A program made the translations under genes and the position numbers. Positions 51,654 through 60,360 of a stretch of 64,000 bases of DNA are shown here, piece after piece. The notes beneath the pieces are model-generated. The model was not told the DNA's origin. It did not search any database and saw only the letters and a list, made by a program, of their open reading frames with translations. The DNA lies in assembly GCF_002906575.1 (NCBI RefSeq), contig NZ_CP026309.1, forward strand, positions 2,232,001 through 2,296,000. Reading direction: 5' to 3'. The stretch's first letter is position 1, and the number at the start of each line of letters is the position of its first letter. This DNA is from Salinigranum rubrum (GTDB taxonomy: Archaea > Halobacteriota > Halobacteria > Halobacteriales > Haloferacaceae).

Positions 51654-52370
51654 ATGACGCACACAGCAATCATCGAGGACACGTATCCTCTCACGCCCCG
51701 CGTGAACGGCTTCCGGCTGCGGGTTCCGGGCCACACGTTCGACTACGAGCCCGGTCAGCACACGACGGTTCGGTTCGAGTCCGGCGACGAAGAGGTCGTC
51801 CGGCCGTACACGCCGACGAACCTCCCGGGCACCGATCAGCTCTCGCTCGCCATCAAGCGCTACGACGACGGCCTCGCCTCCTCGTACATGCACACGAAGC
51901 GCCCGGGCGACGAGGTGACCATCGGCGAACTCGACGGGAACCTGAGCCTCGCGGACACCGACCGCGACGTGGCGTTCCTCTCGACGGGCGCCGGCATCAC
52001 TCCCATGCTCGCGATGCTCCGCCAGTACCTCCGAGTGGGCACCGGCGACGCGACGTTCCTCTTCGGCGAGCAAGACGAGTCCTCTCTCATCCACCGGGGG
52101 ACGCTGAACGACCTCGCCGTCGAGCACGACCGCCTCGACGTGGCGTTCACGCTGTCGGACCCGAACTGGGAGTGGACGGGGCGGGCCGGCTACGTCCAAG
52201 AGCACCTCGAATCGACGTTCGACGACTTCGAGCGGACCGACTTCTACGTCTGCGGCGTGCCGGAGATGGTCGTCGACACGAAGGAGAGACTGCGTGAACT
52301 CGGCGCCCCGGACGACCGGATTCACAGCGAGGGATGGGAAGGAGACGCCGTGGACGAGAGCGAGTCGTGA
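51654..52370 (+). CDS. Ferredoxin-NAD(P)-reductase-like flavoprotein
   Basis: 238 residues. The FAD-binding beta barrel shows PGQHTTVRF and VVRPYTPTN (R-x-Y-T/S flavin motif). The NAD(P) domain shows STGAGITPMLAMLRQYL and the final DFYVCGVPEMVVDTKERL. It should move electrons between NAD(P)H and an iron-sulfur or haem acceptor. A TATA-like GCTTATC at 51608 would give a leaderless start at ATG 51636, six codons earlier; ATG 51654 is chosen because the conserved strand follows it. It lies 125 bp after the cytochrome b gene on the same strand. Confidence 0.85.
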   Translation: MTHTAIIEDTYPLTPRVNGFRLRVPGHTFDYEPGQHTTVRFESGDEEVVRPYTPTNLPGTDQLSLAIKRYDDGLASSYMHTKRPGDEVTIGELDGNLSLADTDRDVAFLSTGAGITPMLAMLRQYLRVGTGDATFLFGEQDESSLIHRGTLNDLAVEHDRLDVAFTLSDPNWEWTGRAGYVQEHLESTFDDFERTDFYVCGVPEMVVDTKERLRELGAPDDRIHSEGWEGDAVDESES

Positions 52371-52425
52371 GCCGAGCGATGCTCACCGGCACGGACGCCG
52401 ACGTCTCGAAGGCGCGAGAGGAGCG

Positions 52426-54006
52426 ATGACGCGGGTCTCGGACCTCGTCGTGGACTGTCTGGCGGCCGAAGGCGTCGAGTACGTGTTCGGCCTCCCCGGC
52501 GAGGAACTGGAGGACCTGCTGTTTTCGATTCGCGACTCCGACGTGACGTTCGTCCCCGTCCGTCACGAACAGGGGGCCGCCTTCATGGCCGACGTCCACG
52601 GGCGTCTCACCGGGGAGGCGGGGGTCTGTCTCGCGACCCTCGGTCCCGGCGCGACGAACCTCCTCACGGGCGTCGCGGACGCCCACCTCGACAAGGCGCC
52701 GCTGGTCGCGCTCACCGGCCAGGGGAGCCGCGAACGGCTGAACAAGGAGAGCCACCAGAACCTCGACGTCGTCGACGTCGTCGAACCCGTCGTGAAGTGG
52801 AACGCGCAGCTCTCGGACCCCGCGGGCGTCGCGGAGTCGATGCGGAAGGCGTTCAAGGTCGCCGAGTACGAGAAGCCCGGCGCGACCCACCTCGAACTCC
52901 CCGAGGACGTCGCCGCGGCGGAGACGGACGACGAACCGCTCCCCGTCCGCCCGTCGGTCGCACGGCCCGCCGCGAACCGGGATGCGCTCGCGGACGCGGC
53001 CGACGCGCTCGCCGAAGCCGAACAGCCGCTCGTCCTCGCCGGCAACGGCGCGGTCCGGGCGGACGCCGCCGCGTCGCTGGCGGCGTTCGTCGACGCGACG
53101 GGCGTGCCCGTGGTGTCGACGTACATGGGGAAAGGCGCGCTGTCGGACCGCGACGAGCGGTCGCTGATGACGCTCGATTCGGGGCCGGAGGAGGCCGCGG
53201 GCGGAGCGGTCGAGGCGGCTGACTGCGTGCTCGCCGTCGGGTACGACATCGCCGAGCACGACCCCGCCGGCTGGAACCCCACCCGCGAGAAGACCGTGAT
53301 TCACCTCGACAGCGAACCGGCCGAGGTGTACGCCCACTACAACCCCGAGGTGGAGGTCATCGCGGACCCCTCGCGTGCGCTGGACCGTCTCGCCGACGCG
53401 CTCGACCGCGAGTGGGACGTCTGGTGTGCCGACGCCCGCGAGCGGGTGTACGGACACGCGACGAGTGAGCCAGACCCCGACGACCCGGTGACGGTGGCGA
53501 ACACGCTCCCGGCACTCCGGTCGGCCATGGCCGACTCGGACGTTCTGATCTCCGACGTCGGGAGCCACAAGATGGCCATCGCCAAGCGCTTCCCCGTCTT
53601 CGAGCCCGGCCGCTGTGTGATATCCAACGGCCTCGCGTCGATGGGTATCGCCGTTCCGGGGGGTGTCGCGGCCGACCTCGCTGTCGACGACGAGGTGGTC
53701 GTGGCCACCGGCGACGGGGGATTCCTGATGAACGCGGCCGAACTGGAGACCGCCCGCCGGCTTGACTGCTCGTTCACCACGGTCGTGTTCCGCGACGACG
53801 ACTACGGGCTCATCTCGGAGAAACAGACCGAACACCGCGGCGAGTCGTTCGGGACCGGCCTCGGCAACCCCGACCTGGTCGCGTTCGCGGAGAGCTTCGG
53901 CGTCCGGGCGGAGCGCGTCAGTTCCCTCGCGGGGTTCACGGCGGCAATCGACGACGCCGTCGGGAGCGACGACCAGCGGCTCATCGACGTTCCGCTCGAC
54001 GGCTGA
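52426..54006 (+). CDS. ThDP-dependent acetolactate synthase-like enzyme
   Basis: 526 residues of the acetolactate synthase/pyruvate oxidase family. VRHEQGAAFMADVHGRLTGEAGVCLATLGPGATN holds the catalytic Glu that activates thiamine diphosphate. GDGGFLMNAAELETA begins the GDG-x(24-27)-N metal and ThDP motif, whose end reads VVFRDDDYGLI, with Asp in place of the usual Asn. The order of domains is complete. No regulatory small subunit gene is nearby, so a catabolic (AlsS-like) or other 2-oxoacid role is more likely than branched-chain synthesis. It follows the flavoprotein by 55 bp, perhaps cotranscribed. Confidence 0.8.
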   Translation: MTRVSDLVVDCLAAEGVEYVFGLPGEELEDLLFSIRDSDVTFVPVRHEQGAAFMADVHGRLTGEAGVCLATLGPGATNLLTGVADAHLDKAPLVALTGQGSRERLNKESHQNLDVVDVVEPVVKWNAQLSDPAGVAESMRKAFKVAEYEKPGATHLELPEDVAAAETDDEPLPVRPSVARPAANRDALADAADALAEAEQPLVLAGNGAVRADAAASLAAFVDATGVPVVSTYMGKGALSDRDERSLMTLDSGPEEAAGGAVEAADCVLAVGYDIAEHDPAGWNPTREKTVIHLDSEPAEVYAHYNPEVEVIADPSRALDRLADALDREWDVWCADARERVYGHATSEPDPDDPVTVANTLPALRSAMADSDVLISDVGSHKMAIAKRFPVFEPGRCVISNGLASMGIAVPGGVAADLAVDDEVVVATGDGGFLMNAAELETARRLDCSFTTVVFRDDDYGLISEKQTEHRGESFGTGLGNPDLVAFAESFGVRAERVSSLAGFTAAIDDAVGSDDQRLIDVPLDG

Positions 54007-54056
54007 GTCCGCACGACTGACCGCCGGGCCGCCGTCTCCAGCCGCCACGTGCGGCC

Positions 54057-54539
54057 CTAGTCGTCGATCAGTTCGGAGAGGAGCGTGTCGAGGCTGTAGC
54101 TTTCGAGGGGACGGGTGCTGTCGCGGAGGCTCGAAATGACGAACGTCGAGTTCGTCCGTTCGACCTCCGGAACCGACTCGAAGTCGCGGATGAGTCGCTC
54201 CACGTCGTCGCTGTCGGGAAGGCGCGCGACGACCACGAAGTCGGTCTCGCCCATCGTGAAGTACAACTGGGTGACGCCCTCGATGTCGAGCAGTCGCTCG
54301 GAGATGTCCTCGTACCGGTCGTAACTCGCGAGCACCTCGACGATGACCGTCACGCCCAGTCCGAAGGCGTCGAGGTCGACGTCGTAGAGGTCGTTCTCGA
54401 TGACCCCCGCCTCGCGGAGGTTGTTCAGGCGGTAGTGAATCGTCGAGACGGGGATTCCCGTCTCCTCGTGGAGTTTCTCGGGGCTGCCCGTCCCGAGGTC
54501 GGAGATGGCTTTCAGGAGCGTGATGTCGCGCTCGTCCAT
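54057..54539 (-). CDS. Lrp/AsnC family transcriptional regulator
   Basis: 160 residues. The HTH is MDERDITLLKAISDLGTGSPEKLHEETGIPVSTIHYRLNNLREAGVI (1-~48). A RAM effector-binding domain follows: VTVIVEVLASYDRYEDISERLLDIEGVTQLYFTMGETDFVVVARL. Such regulators bind amino acids or cofactors and often control an adjacent transporter. The gene is divergent from a DMT exporter at 54711. The ATG at 54539 is preferred to one 12 codons upstream. A palindrome at 54571-54583 is a possible self-operator. Confidence 0.9.
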   Translation of the reverse strand: MDERDITLLKAISDLGTGSPEKLHEETGIPVSTIHYRLNNLREAGVIENDLYDVDLDAFGLGVTVIVEVLASYDRYEDISERLLDIEGVTQLYFTMGETDFVVVARLPDSDDVERLIRDFESVPEVERTNSTFVISSLRDSTRPLESYSLDTLLSELIDD

Positions 54540-54570
54540 AGCGGGGTATAGCCGTAACGGGGACTTGAAC

Positions 54571-54583
54571 TCCATGCCATGGA
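54571..54583. promoter_or_regulatory. TCCATG-C-CATGGA dyad upstream of Lrp gene
   Basis: A perfect 6-1-6 palindrome, 32 bp before the Lrp start codon and on the side of the divergent exporter. Lrp proteins often bind such short dyads to control themselves and the divergent gene. The rest of the 171-bp gap is strongly AT-rich (54618-54672), containing TAACGTGGAATAAAAATTG and GGATTTAACAAC, likely promoters. Confidence 0.45.
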
Positions 54584-54710
54584 CGTGCTCCCCGGTCGAA
54601 TTGGGAGCGAACTCTCACGAAAATACGAGATTAACGTGGAATAAAAATTGAGAATTTAGTAGAAGGATTTAACAACATCAGGCCCTTGAGTCTGAATCGA
54701 ATCCGATAAG

Positions 54711-55646
54711 ATGCCCTCCATAAAGACAAAAATACAATCAATCCCCGTGCTGTTCGTTCTGCTCGCCATCGTCTGGGGCTCCTCGTTCGTCGCTATCGAG
54801 GTCGGCCTCGAACGCGTCCCACCGCTTCTCTTCGCCGCGTTGCGGTACGACGTGGCCGGCGTGGTAGTTCTCGCGTACGCGGCGCTCACCTACGAGCGGT
54901 GGCTCCCCCGCGGACGGGCGGACTGGGTCCCAATCGCACTCGGCGGCGTCCTCCTCATCGCTGCCTTCCACGCCCTCTTGTACCTCGGGCAAGGCTCCGT
55001 CTCGGGCGCCGTCGCCGCCGTCGTGATCAGTCTCGTTCCCCTGCTGACGGCGGTGTTCGACCACACGCTCCTCGGCGAGCGGCGCCTCGACCCCGTCGGC
55101 GGGGCGGGGTTCGGGTTCGGCATCGTCGGCGTCGCCGTCGTCGCCAGCCCCACGCCGGGCGCGGTCGGCTCCGAGTCGCTCTTCGGGGTCGGACTCGTCT
55201 TCCTCGCGGCGGTCGCGTTCGGCCTCGGGAGCGTCATCACCCGGTCGTCGACCTCTACTCTCCCGGTCGTCGCCCAACAGGGCTGGACGATGCTCTTCGG
55301 GTCGGCGGTTCTGCACGCCGCCAGCGTCGTCCGCGGCGAACCGTTCGTCGCGGGCGCGTGGACGCCCTCGGTCCTCGTGGCGTTCGTGTATCTCGCGCTC
55401 GGTTCGGGGGTCCTGGGCTTCCTGCTGTACTTCGAGCTTCTCGGGAGGGTCGGTCCGTCCGACCTCAACCTGGTCAACTACGTCACCCCGGTCGTCGCAG
55501 CGGTCGTCAGTTGGGCCGTCCTCGGACAGGTGATCGACGCGACCACCGTCGCGGGCTTCGCCGTCGTCTTCGTCGGCTTCGCCCTCCTCAAGCGCGACGT
55601 GGTCCGCTGTCTCCTCCGCTCGCGGTGGGCTGTCGCGGACTGCTGA
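54711..55646 (+). CDS. EamA/DMT-superfamily transporter
   Basis: 311 residues with ten predicted helices in two EamA repeats: LLAIVWGSSFVAIEVGLERVPPLLFAALRYDVAGVVV opens the first, and SVITRSSTSTLPVVAQQGWTMLF lies in the second; GRVGPSDLNLVNYVTPVVAAVVSWAVLGQ near the end is a family hallmark. DMT proteins of this kind export amino acids or metabolites. The divergent Lrp regulator supports an amino-acid-type substrate. The first ten codons are unusually AT-rich (ATAAAGACAAAAATACAATC), unlike the rest of the gene. Confidence 0.85.
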   Translation: MPSIKTKIQSIPVLFVLLAIVWGSSFVAIEVGLERVPPLLFAALRYDVAGVVVLAYAALTYERWLPRGRADWVPIALGGVLLIAAFHALLYLGQGSVSGAVAAVVISLVPLLTAVFDHTLLGERRLDPVGGAGFGFGIVGVAVVASPTPGAVGSESLFGVGLVFLAAVAFGLGSVITRSSTSTLPVVAQQGWTMLFGSAVLHAASVVRGEPFVAGAWTPSVLVAFVYLALGSGVLGFLLYFELLGRVGPSDLNLVNYVTPVVAAVVSWAVLGQVIDATTVAGFAVVFVGFALLKRDVVRCLLRSRWAVADC

Positions 55647-55692
55647 ACCCGCCGAACGGAGCGCCCCTTCTCTGTCGACCGCCGGCCGTCGA

Positions 55693-56445
55693 CTACTGTT
55701 GTTTCTCGGGCGGTTGCACGCGCTCGGAGGCCTTCCGGAAGAGCCCGGTCAGCGTCGTGATCTCCCGCTCGGTCGGGTGCGCTCTCCCCACGAGACGCCT
55801 GAGCATCCGCATCGTCTTCTCGCGCTTGTGGTCGCGGTGTTCGATCTGCGAGAGGAACGACTCGAAGAAGTCGTAGAAGCGGTCGATGTCGGCTTCGGCG
55901 GCGCGTTCGCGCTCGACGTCCGGCAACTGGGTGTCCTCGACGCCCCGCCCGAGCGTGAGCGTCCGCAGTTCGTACAGCGCGACGGTCGCCGCCTGTCCGA
56001 GGTTGAGGACCGGATACTCCTCCGAGGCCGGGATGGAACACACCTCGTCGAGTCGCTCTAACTCCGCGTTCGACAGCCCGGTCCCCTCCCGCCCGAAGAC
56101 GAGCGCCGTCCGCGTCTCGACGCGGGCGAGCGAGTCGGCCAACTGTCGGGGGGTCGTGAACGGAAAGCGGACGTGCCGGCGGGCGTCCTCGTTGGTGATA
56201 GCGGTGAACCCGACCGTGTGGAAGTTCTCCACGACGAAGTCGAAGGTCACCTCCTCGGCGTCGGGGAGGACGTCCTCCCGCGCGTGCCCGGCGAAGCCGT
56301 ACGCCTCGCTCTCACGGTCGATTGCGGGCGGGTTCACCAGCTTCAGGTCCGAGAAGCCGAAGTTCTTCATCGCGCGGGCGATGGTCCCGACGTTTCCCGG
56401 CGTCTCTGGTTCGACCACGACGACTACGGGGGCCTCCGAACTCAT
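55693..56445 (-). CDS. SPOUT-type RNA methyltransferase, TrmJ-like
   Basis: 250 residues. The SpoU/TrmJ fold is shown by [52 protein letters not shown] and the knot end [15 protein letters not shown], which bind S-adenosylmethionine and ribose. A C-terminal helical tail ([37 protein letters not shown]) is typical of TrmJ, which 2'-O-methylates position 32 of tRNA. The first codons overlap the stop of the preceding gene (ATGA), so both are cotranscribed. Target tRNA position is inferred from family. Confidence 0.88.
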   Translation of the reverse strand: MSSEAPVVVVVEPETPGNVGTIARAMKNFGFSDLKLVNPPAIDRESEAYGFAGHAREDVLPDAEEVTFDFVVENFHTVGFTAITNEDARRHVRFPFTTPRQLADSLARVETRTALVFGREGTGLSNAELERLDEVCSIPASEEYPVLNLGQAATVALYELRTLTLGRGVEDTQLPDVERERAAEADIDRFYDFFESFLSQIEHRDHKREKTMRMLRRLVGRAHPTEREITTLTGLFRKASERVQPPEKQQ

Positions 56446-57080
56446 CGCGTCGGGTAGTCCGCGCCGAGGTCGAGGTCAGCGTCGTCGGCGTCGGCGTCGG
56501 TGTCGGCCGCCTCGTCTCCGTCCTCGTCGTCGGTCTCCTCGCTCTCGCCGTCGAGTTTCGCGGGGCGGTCGAACGGCGTCCCCTCGCGGAGGTCGATCTG
56601 CTCGCCCTCGAACTCGTTCGTCTCCTCCAGACGGCGCTGTACCTCCTGTGCGTCCGGCGGGTCCGGCAGCGTGTCGGGGTCGGTCTCGACGTGTTCTAAG
56701 CCGGCGTACCCCTCGGGCGCACGACCGCCCGCGGCGAACCACTCGTGGAACGCGTCGCGGAACTCCTCGTCGCCCGCGAGGCCTCTCCCACCGCCCTCGC
56801 GGAACCAGTAGAGGAAGTCGGCCTCGTGAGCGTCACAGAGCAGCACCTCGTCGAGCGGTTCGCCGTAGACGATGGTCGCCTGTCGGCACCGATCCTTCTC
56901 GCTCTCCCCGTGGACGAGATAACAGGCGTCGCAGGGGCGTTCGACGATGAGCGACAGGCGGACGAGTCGGTGTCGGGTCTCCTTGGGAATCTCCGTGAGC
57001 GGGCGGAACTCCCCCTCCTCGGTGAACACTTCGCGCTCTTCGAACCGCCAGCCGCGAAGTCCGATGCTGACCTTCGACAT
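56442..57080 (-). CDS. Conserved haloarchaeal protein with cysteine cluster, upstream of TrmJ-like gene
   Basis: 212 residues. A first domain carries [19 protein letters not shown] and [15 protein letters not shown], with four cysteines and a histidine that could hold a zinc ion. A middle helix region is followed by a ~50-residue Asp/Glu-rich tail ([19 protein letters not shown]), probably disordered. Its stop overlaps the start of the methyltransferase gene by 4 bp, so a role in tRNA modification is a reasonable guess. No known family was recognised. Confidence 0.72.
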   Translation of the reverse strand: MSKVSIGLRGWRFEEREVFTEEGEFRPLTEIPKETRHRLVRLSLIVERPCDACYLVHGESEKDRCRQATIVYGEPLDEVLLCDAHEADFLYWFREGGGRGLAGDEEFRDAFHEWFAAGGRAPEGYAGLEHVETDPDTLPDPPDAQEVQRRLEETNEFEGEQIDLREGTPFDRPAKLDGESEETDDEDGDEAADTDADADDADLDLGADYPTR

Positions 57081-57261
57081 ACCATCTCTACCCTCGGGAC
57101 GGACAAAAAGAGCGTGACTCGCGGCCGTCCCGGTCGACTGCCTTCGGTCCGTCCGCGCGGCTCACGGGACCGGCGGTGTCACCGTCTCCCATCGTCGTGG
57201 GTCGTTGCCCGTCCGTCACCGCGACCGGTCGGCATATTACGACAGAGTCCTCAGCGCGAGT

Positions 57262-58401
57262 ATGCGAACGGTCAACGCAGCCGGCCTGGCCATCGGCGAC
57301 GACGCGCCTCCGCGCATCATGGGCGTGTTGAACGTCTCGAAGGAATCGCCGTACAAGCCGAGCGTCTTCAACGACTCCGCCGAGGCCGCCGAGTACGTCG
57401 ACACCGAACTCATCGACCAGGGGGCGGACATCGTCGACATCGGCCTCGAATCGGCGAACAAGAAGTTCGAGGTCCTGTCGGCAGAAGACGAACTCGACCG
57501 GCTCGAAACCGCCCTCGCCGTCGTAGAGAGCGTCTCCGGCGACGCCGTGTTCTCCATCGAGACGCGGTACCACGAGGTGGCGGAGGCGGCCATCGAGGGC
57601 GGGTTCGACATGGTGAACGACATCTGCGGCTTCGCCGACCCCGAGATGCCGCGCGTCTGTGAGGAGTACGACGTCGCCGTCGCGAAGATGGCCTCTCCCC
57701 CCGACCTCGAACGCCCGGGCGCCGTCGAGCGGGTCGACGACATCTACGACGCCCTCGAACTGAACGGCTTCACCGACAAGACCATCGTCGACCCCGCCTT
57801 CGGCGGGTGGTCCGAGGAGAAGACGCTCGAAGACGACCGCGAGACGTTCCACCGACTCCGGGAGTTTCGGGGATACGGCCGCCCCATCCTCGTTTCGATC
57901 AACCGTAAGAACTTCCTCCGCGACGTCGCGGGACGGTCGACCGAGGAGGCGCTCTCGGTGTCGCTCGCGGCGACGGCCATGGCCGTCGAGCGCGGGGCGC
58001 ACGTCGTCCGGACCCACGACGTCGCCGAGACGCGCGACGCGGCGCTCATCGGCCGGGAGTTCACCCGCGAGCGCGTCCGCGAGACGGGTGACATCGCTAT
58101 CGAGGAACTCGACGTGACGACGGCCGGCGACGCGGCCCGACACCTCGACCGACTCGGTGCGGACACCGAACCCGCCGCGGAGAGCGTCGTCCGGACCGTC
58201 GAACTCACGGGCGTGAGCGACGAGGAGCGTGCCACACTGGACACCGTGGCCCGGGAGGCCGGCGTGACGTTCGTGGTGGGGAGCGACCGTGACCGACTCC
58301 TGCTCCTCGGGACGCCCGGCGGGTTCGCCCGACTTCGGGCGGCCGTCGACGACCCGGACGGGACGCTCGACGCGGCGCTCGAACGGCTTCCGACGGCGTG
58401 A
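57262..58401 (+). CDS. folP: Dihydropteroate synthase
   Basis: 379 residues. Pterin-binding TIM barrel: RIMGVLNVSKESPYKPSVF and GADIVDIGLES are the family's first motifs; DMVNDICGF and TIVDPAFGGW follow, and GAHVVRTHDV closes the barrel with the R-x-H pterin phosphate motif. The C-terminal ~100 residues are an extra domain (VRTVELTGVSDEERATLD) found in haloarchaea. The enzyme joins pterin diphosphate to p-aminobenzoate. A CATATTAC box lies 25-30 bp upstream of the ATG at 57262. The pterin kinase gene mptE follows 170 bp downstream. Confidence 0.9.
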   Translation: MRTVNAAGLAIGDDAPPRIMGVLNVSKESPYKPSVFNDSAEAAEYVDTELIDQGADIVDIGLESANKKFEVLSAEDELDRLETALAVVESVSGDAVFSIETRYHEVAEAAIEGGFDMVNDICGFADPEMPRVCEEYDVAVAKMASPPDLERPGAVERVDDIYDALELNGFTDKTIVDPAFGGWSEEKTLEDDRETFHRLREFRGYGRPILVSINRKNFLRDVAGRSTEEALSVSLAATAMAVERGAHVVRTHDVAETRDAALIGREFTRERVRETGDIAIEELDVTTAGDAARHLDRLGADTEPAAESVVRTVELTGVSDEERATLDTVAREAGVTFVVGSDRDRLLLLGTPGGFARLRAAVDDPDGTLDAALERLPTA

Positions 58402-58570
58402 ACCTCCCCCGAACCCGATATTCACGTACGAGAAAACTTATGCAGGATCATCGTAAACCGACCACGCGGAAGCCGGAAGGGCACGCGGGTAGGGGTACAC
58501 GCTGCCACTCCGGCTCGTGCGGTTCGTCCCCTATTTATCGGCGAGCGAGGTACGACACGGAGCGGTGGGT

Positions 58571-59245
58571 ATGAACTTCGACGAGTGGGAACCCGTCTAC
58601 GAGCGCATCCTCGCGGACTTCGGGTTCGACCGCGCTGGGGACGAACGAGCCAGGGACGTCTGCCGGTCACTCCTCGACGCCGCCTTCGACGTCGAGAGCC
58701 TCCGTGACGACGTCGCGGGGAGCAGCGTCGCCGTCGTCGGTGCCGCGCCGTCGCTGGAACGGGAGGTCGACCGGGCGGCCGACGCCGACCACGTCTTCGC
58801 CGCGTCGACGGCGGCGGACGTCTGTCTCGACCACGGCGTCGACGTCGACCTGATGGTGACGGACCTCGACAAGAACCCCGAGACGGCCGTCGACCTCACC
58901 CGCGAGGGGACGCCCGTCGCAGCACACGCCCACGGCGACAATATCCCCCTCCTCCGGACGTGGCTCCCCCGCTTCGCATCCGAGGCGACGCTCCCGACGA
59001 CCCAGGCCGCGCCCGCCCCGCCGGTGACGAACTTCGGCGGCTTCACCGACGGCGACCGGGCGGCGTTCCTCGCCGACCACCTCGGAGCCGACGCGCTCGT
59101 CTTCGTCGGCTGGGACTTCGAAGATTCGAGCGTCGAGCCGACGAAAGCGAAGAAGCTCCGGTGGGCGGCGCGACTGCTCACCTGGCTCGAATCGCGCCGT
59201 GACGACCGCTTCGCCGTCCTCGACGGGCACAGAGAGTCGCTCTGA
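58571..59245 (+). CDS. mptE: 6-hydroxymethylpterin diphosphokinase MptE-like
   Basis: 224 residues of the DUF115/MptE family, the archaeal replacement for FolK: it makes the pterin diphosphate used by dihydropteroate synthase. Conserved pieces are MNFDEWEPVYERILADFGFD, SSVAVVGAAPSLEREV, FAASTAADVCLDHGVDVDLMVTDLDKNPE, VAAHAHGDNIPLL and PVTNFGGFTDGDRA. The position downstream of folP fits. TATTTATC at 58533-58540 lies about 31 bp before the ATG at 58571, supporting that start over the longer frame from 58517. Assignment secure by family; kinase role known from homologues. Confidence 0.9.
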   Translation: MNFDEWEPVYERILADFGFDRAGDERARDVCRSLLDAAFDVESLRDDVAGSSVAVVGAAPSLEREVDRAADADHVFAASTAADVCLDHGVDVDLMVTDLDKNPETAVDLTREGTPVAAHAHGDNIPLLRTWLPRFASEATLPTTQAAPAPPVTNFGGFTDGDRAAFLADHLGADALVFVGWDFEDSSVEPTKAKKLRWAARLLTWLESRRDDRFAVLDGHRESL

Positions 59246-59258
59246 CGCGCCAGGGCGG

Positions 59259-60071
59259 TCACCGACCGACGACGGATGGAGAGGTGTCGTCGCCGACGAC
59301 GGCGACGCTGGCGCTGAAGGCGCTCTCGAAGAGGCGGGCGTCGCAGTCCGCACAGGTCACCGCGACGGTCCGCCCGAGCGCGCCGGGCACGCGGCTTGCT
59401 GCACGGTCGAGCACCGTCGTCCCGTCGCAGGCGGGACAGACGTCCAGATAGAGCCGGAGCGTCGAGAGCATCGCGCCGCGCCGCTGCGGGGAAGAGAGGT
59501 CCCACTGGGGGTACCGACGACGGAGTTCGTGGATGCTCGCCGTGTCGGCGACCAGCGCGGCACGCGAGAGCCACGCCCCGAGCGGAGTACCGGACACCTC
59601 GGCGAACAGGACACCCGCCCGCCACCGGAGGGTGACGCGCTCGGGGTCGACGCCGAGCGCCTCAGAGAGCGCGCGAGCGTCGTCCTCGCGCGGGCCGGCC
59701 GAGCGGACGCGCGCGCGCCACGCGGCGAGGAACGACGCCGTCGGCTGGAACCCCCCGTTCGCACGCGCTAGCACTCCCGCCCGGAGGAGTTCCTGTTCGT
59801 CCTGCGGCACCGGGTCGGGAGTGCCTGCGGACGCGGACCACTCGGTGACCGCGCGGACGAGCGCGGGCGTCCCCGGGACGGCGTACCCACGGAGGACCAG
59901 AAGCACCACACTCACACCGATGAGGAGCGTTCCGGCCAGCGGGACGAGTCGTTCGACGCCGACGGCGAGGAGGCTCACCACGAGGACGTTGGCGACGACG
60001 AACCCCGGTTCGCGGGCCCGTCCCGTGTACGACGGATGCCTGAGGGACGAGACGAGCGCGACGAGATTCAT
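59259..60071 (-). CDS. Membrane-anchored zinc-ribbon protein, haloarchaeal
   Basis: 270 residues. Near the N-terminus two helices (FVVANVLVVSLLAVGVERLV and LAGTLLIGVSVVLLVLRGYAV) form a hairpin in the membrane. A helical cytoplasmic region follows, and late in the protein a ribbon with CPACDG and CADC (28-30 residues apart) probably binds zinc. The family is seen in haloarchaea but has no known function to my knowledge. It converges with mptE (13 bp) and is divergent from the photolyase across 289 bp that hold no clear gene. Confidence 0.72.
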   Translation of the reverse strand: MNLVALVSSLRHPSYTGRAREPGFVVANVLVVSLLAVGVERLVPLAGTLLIGVSVVLLVLRGYAVPGTPALVRAVTEWSASAGTPDPVPQDEQELLRAGVLARANGGFQPTASFLAAWRARVRSAGPREDDARALSEALGVDPERVTLRWRAGVLFAEVSGTPLGAWLSRAALVADTASIHELRRRYPQWDLSSPQRRGAMLSTLRLYLDVCPACDGTTVLDRAASRVPGALGRTVAVTCADCDARLFESAFSASVAVVGDDTSPSVVGR

Positions 60072-60360
60072 CTGTGGTACGGCCCGGGAAGGGGCGTCTG
60101 TATCCGTGTATCGTATTCCCCATGGTTAGGTATGGGCCGAATACTGTCCAGTTATGAGGGGATTCGCGACGGTAGGGACCCCTGAACCGGTCGGAATCGG
60201 TGAATAAGTCAGACGAAACGTATCAAATGGCACATGTATCGCGGCGTTAATTCTCACGTCTTTCGGGAAGTCCGGGTATCGGGACCCCAACGACGGCGTC
60301 TCGCTCGACCCGAGCGGGAGAGGCCGGTAGTTTCTCCTCTGCCCTCCCCTTGCGGTCGGT

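Noticed and set aside
52147-54618. 823-residue minus-strand frame opposite the ThDP enzyme
   Set aside because: Antisense to a protein with intact catalytic motifs; arginine-rich and domainless.
57262-59245. folP and mptE as a novel cluster
   Set aside because: Association of archaeal dihydropteroate synthase with MptE-type pterin kinase is already known, so it was kept as annotation only.
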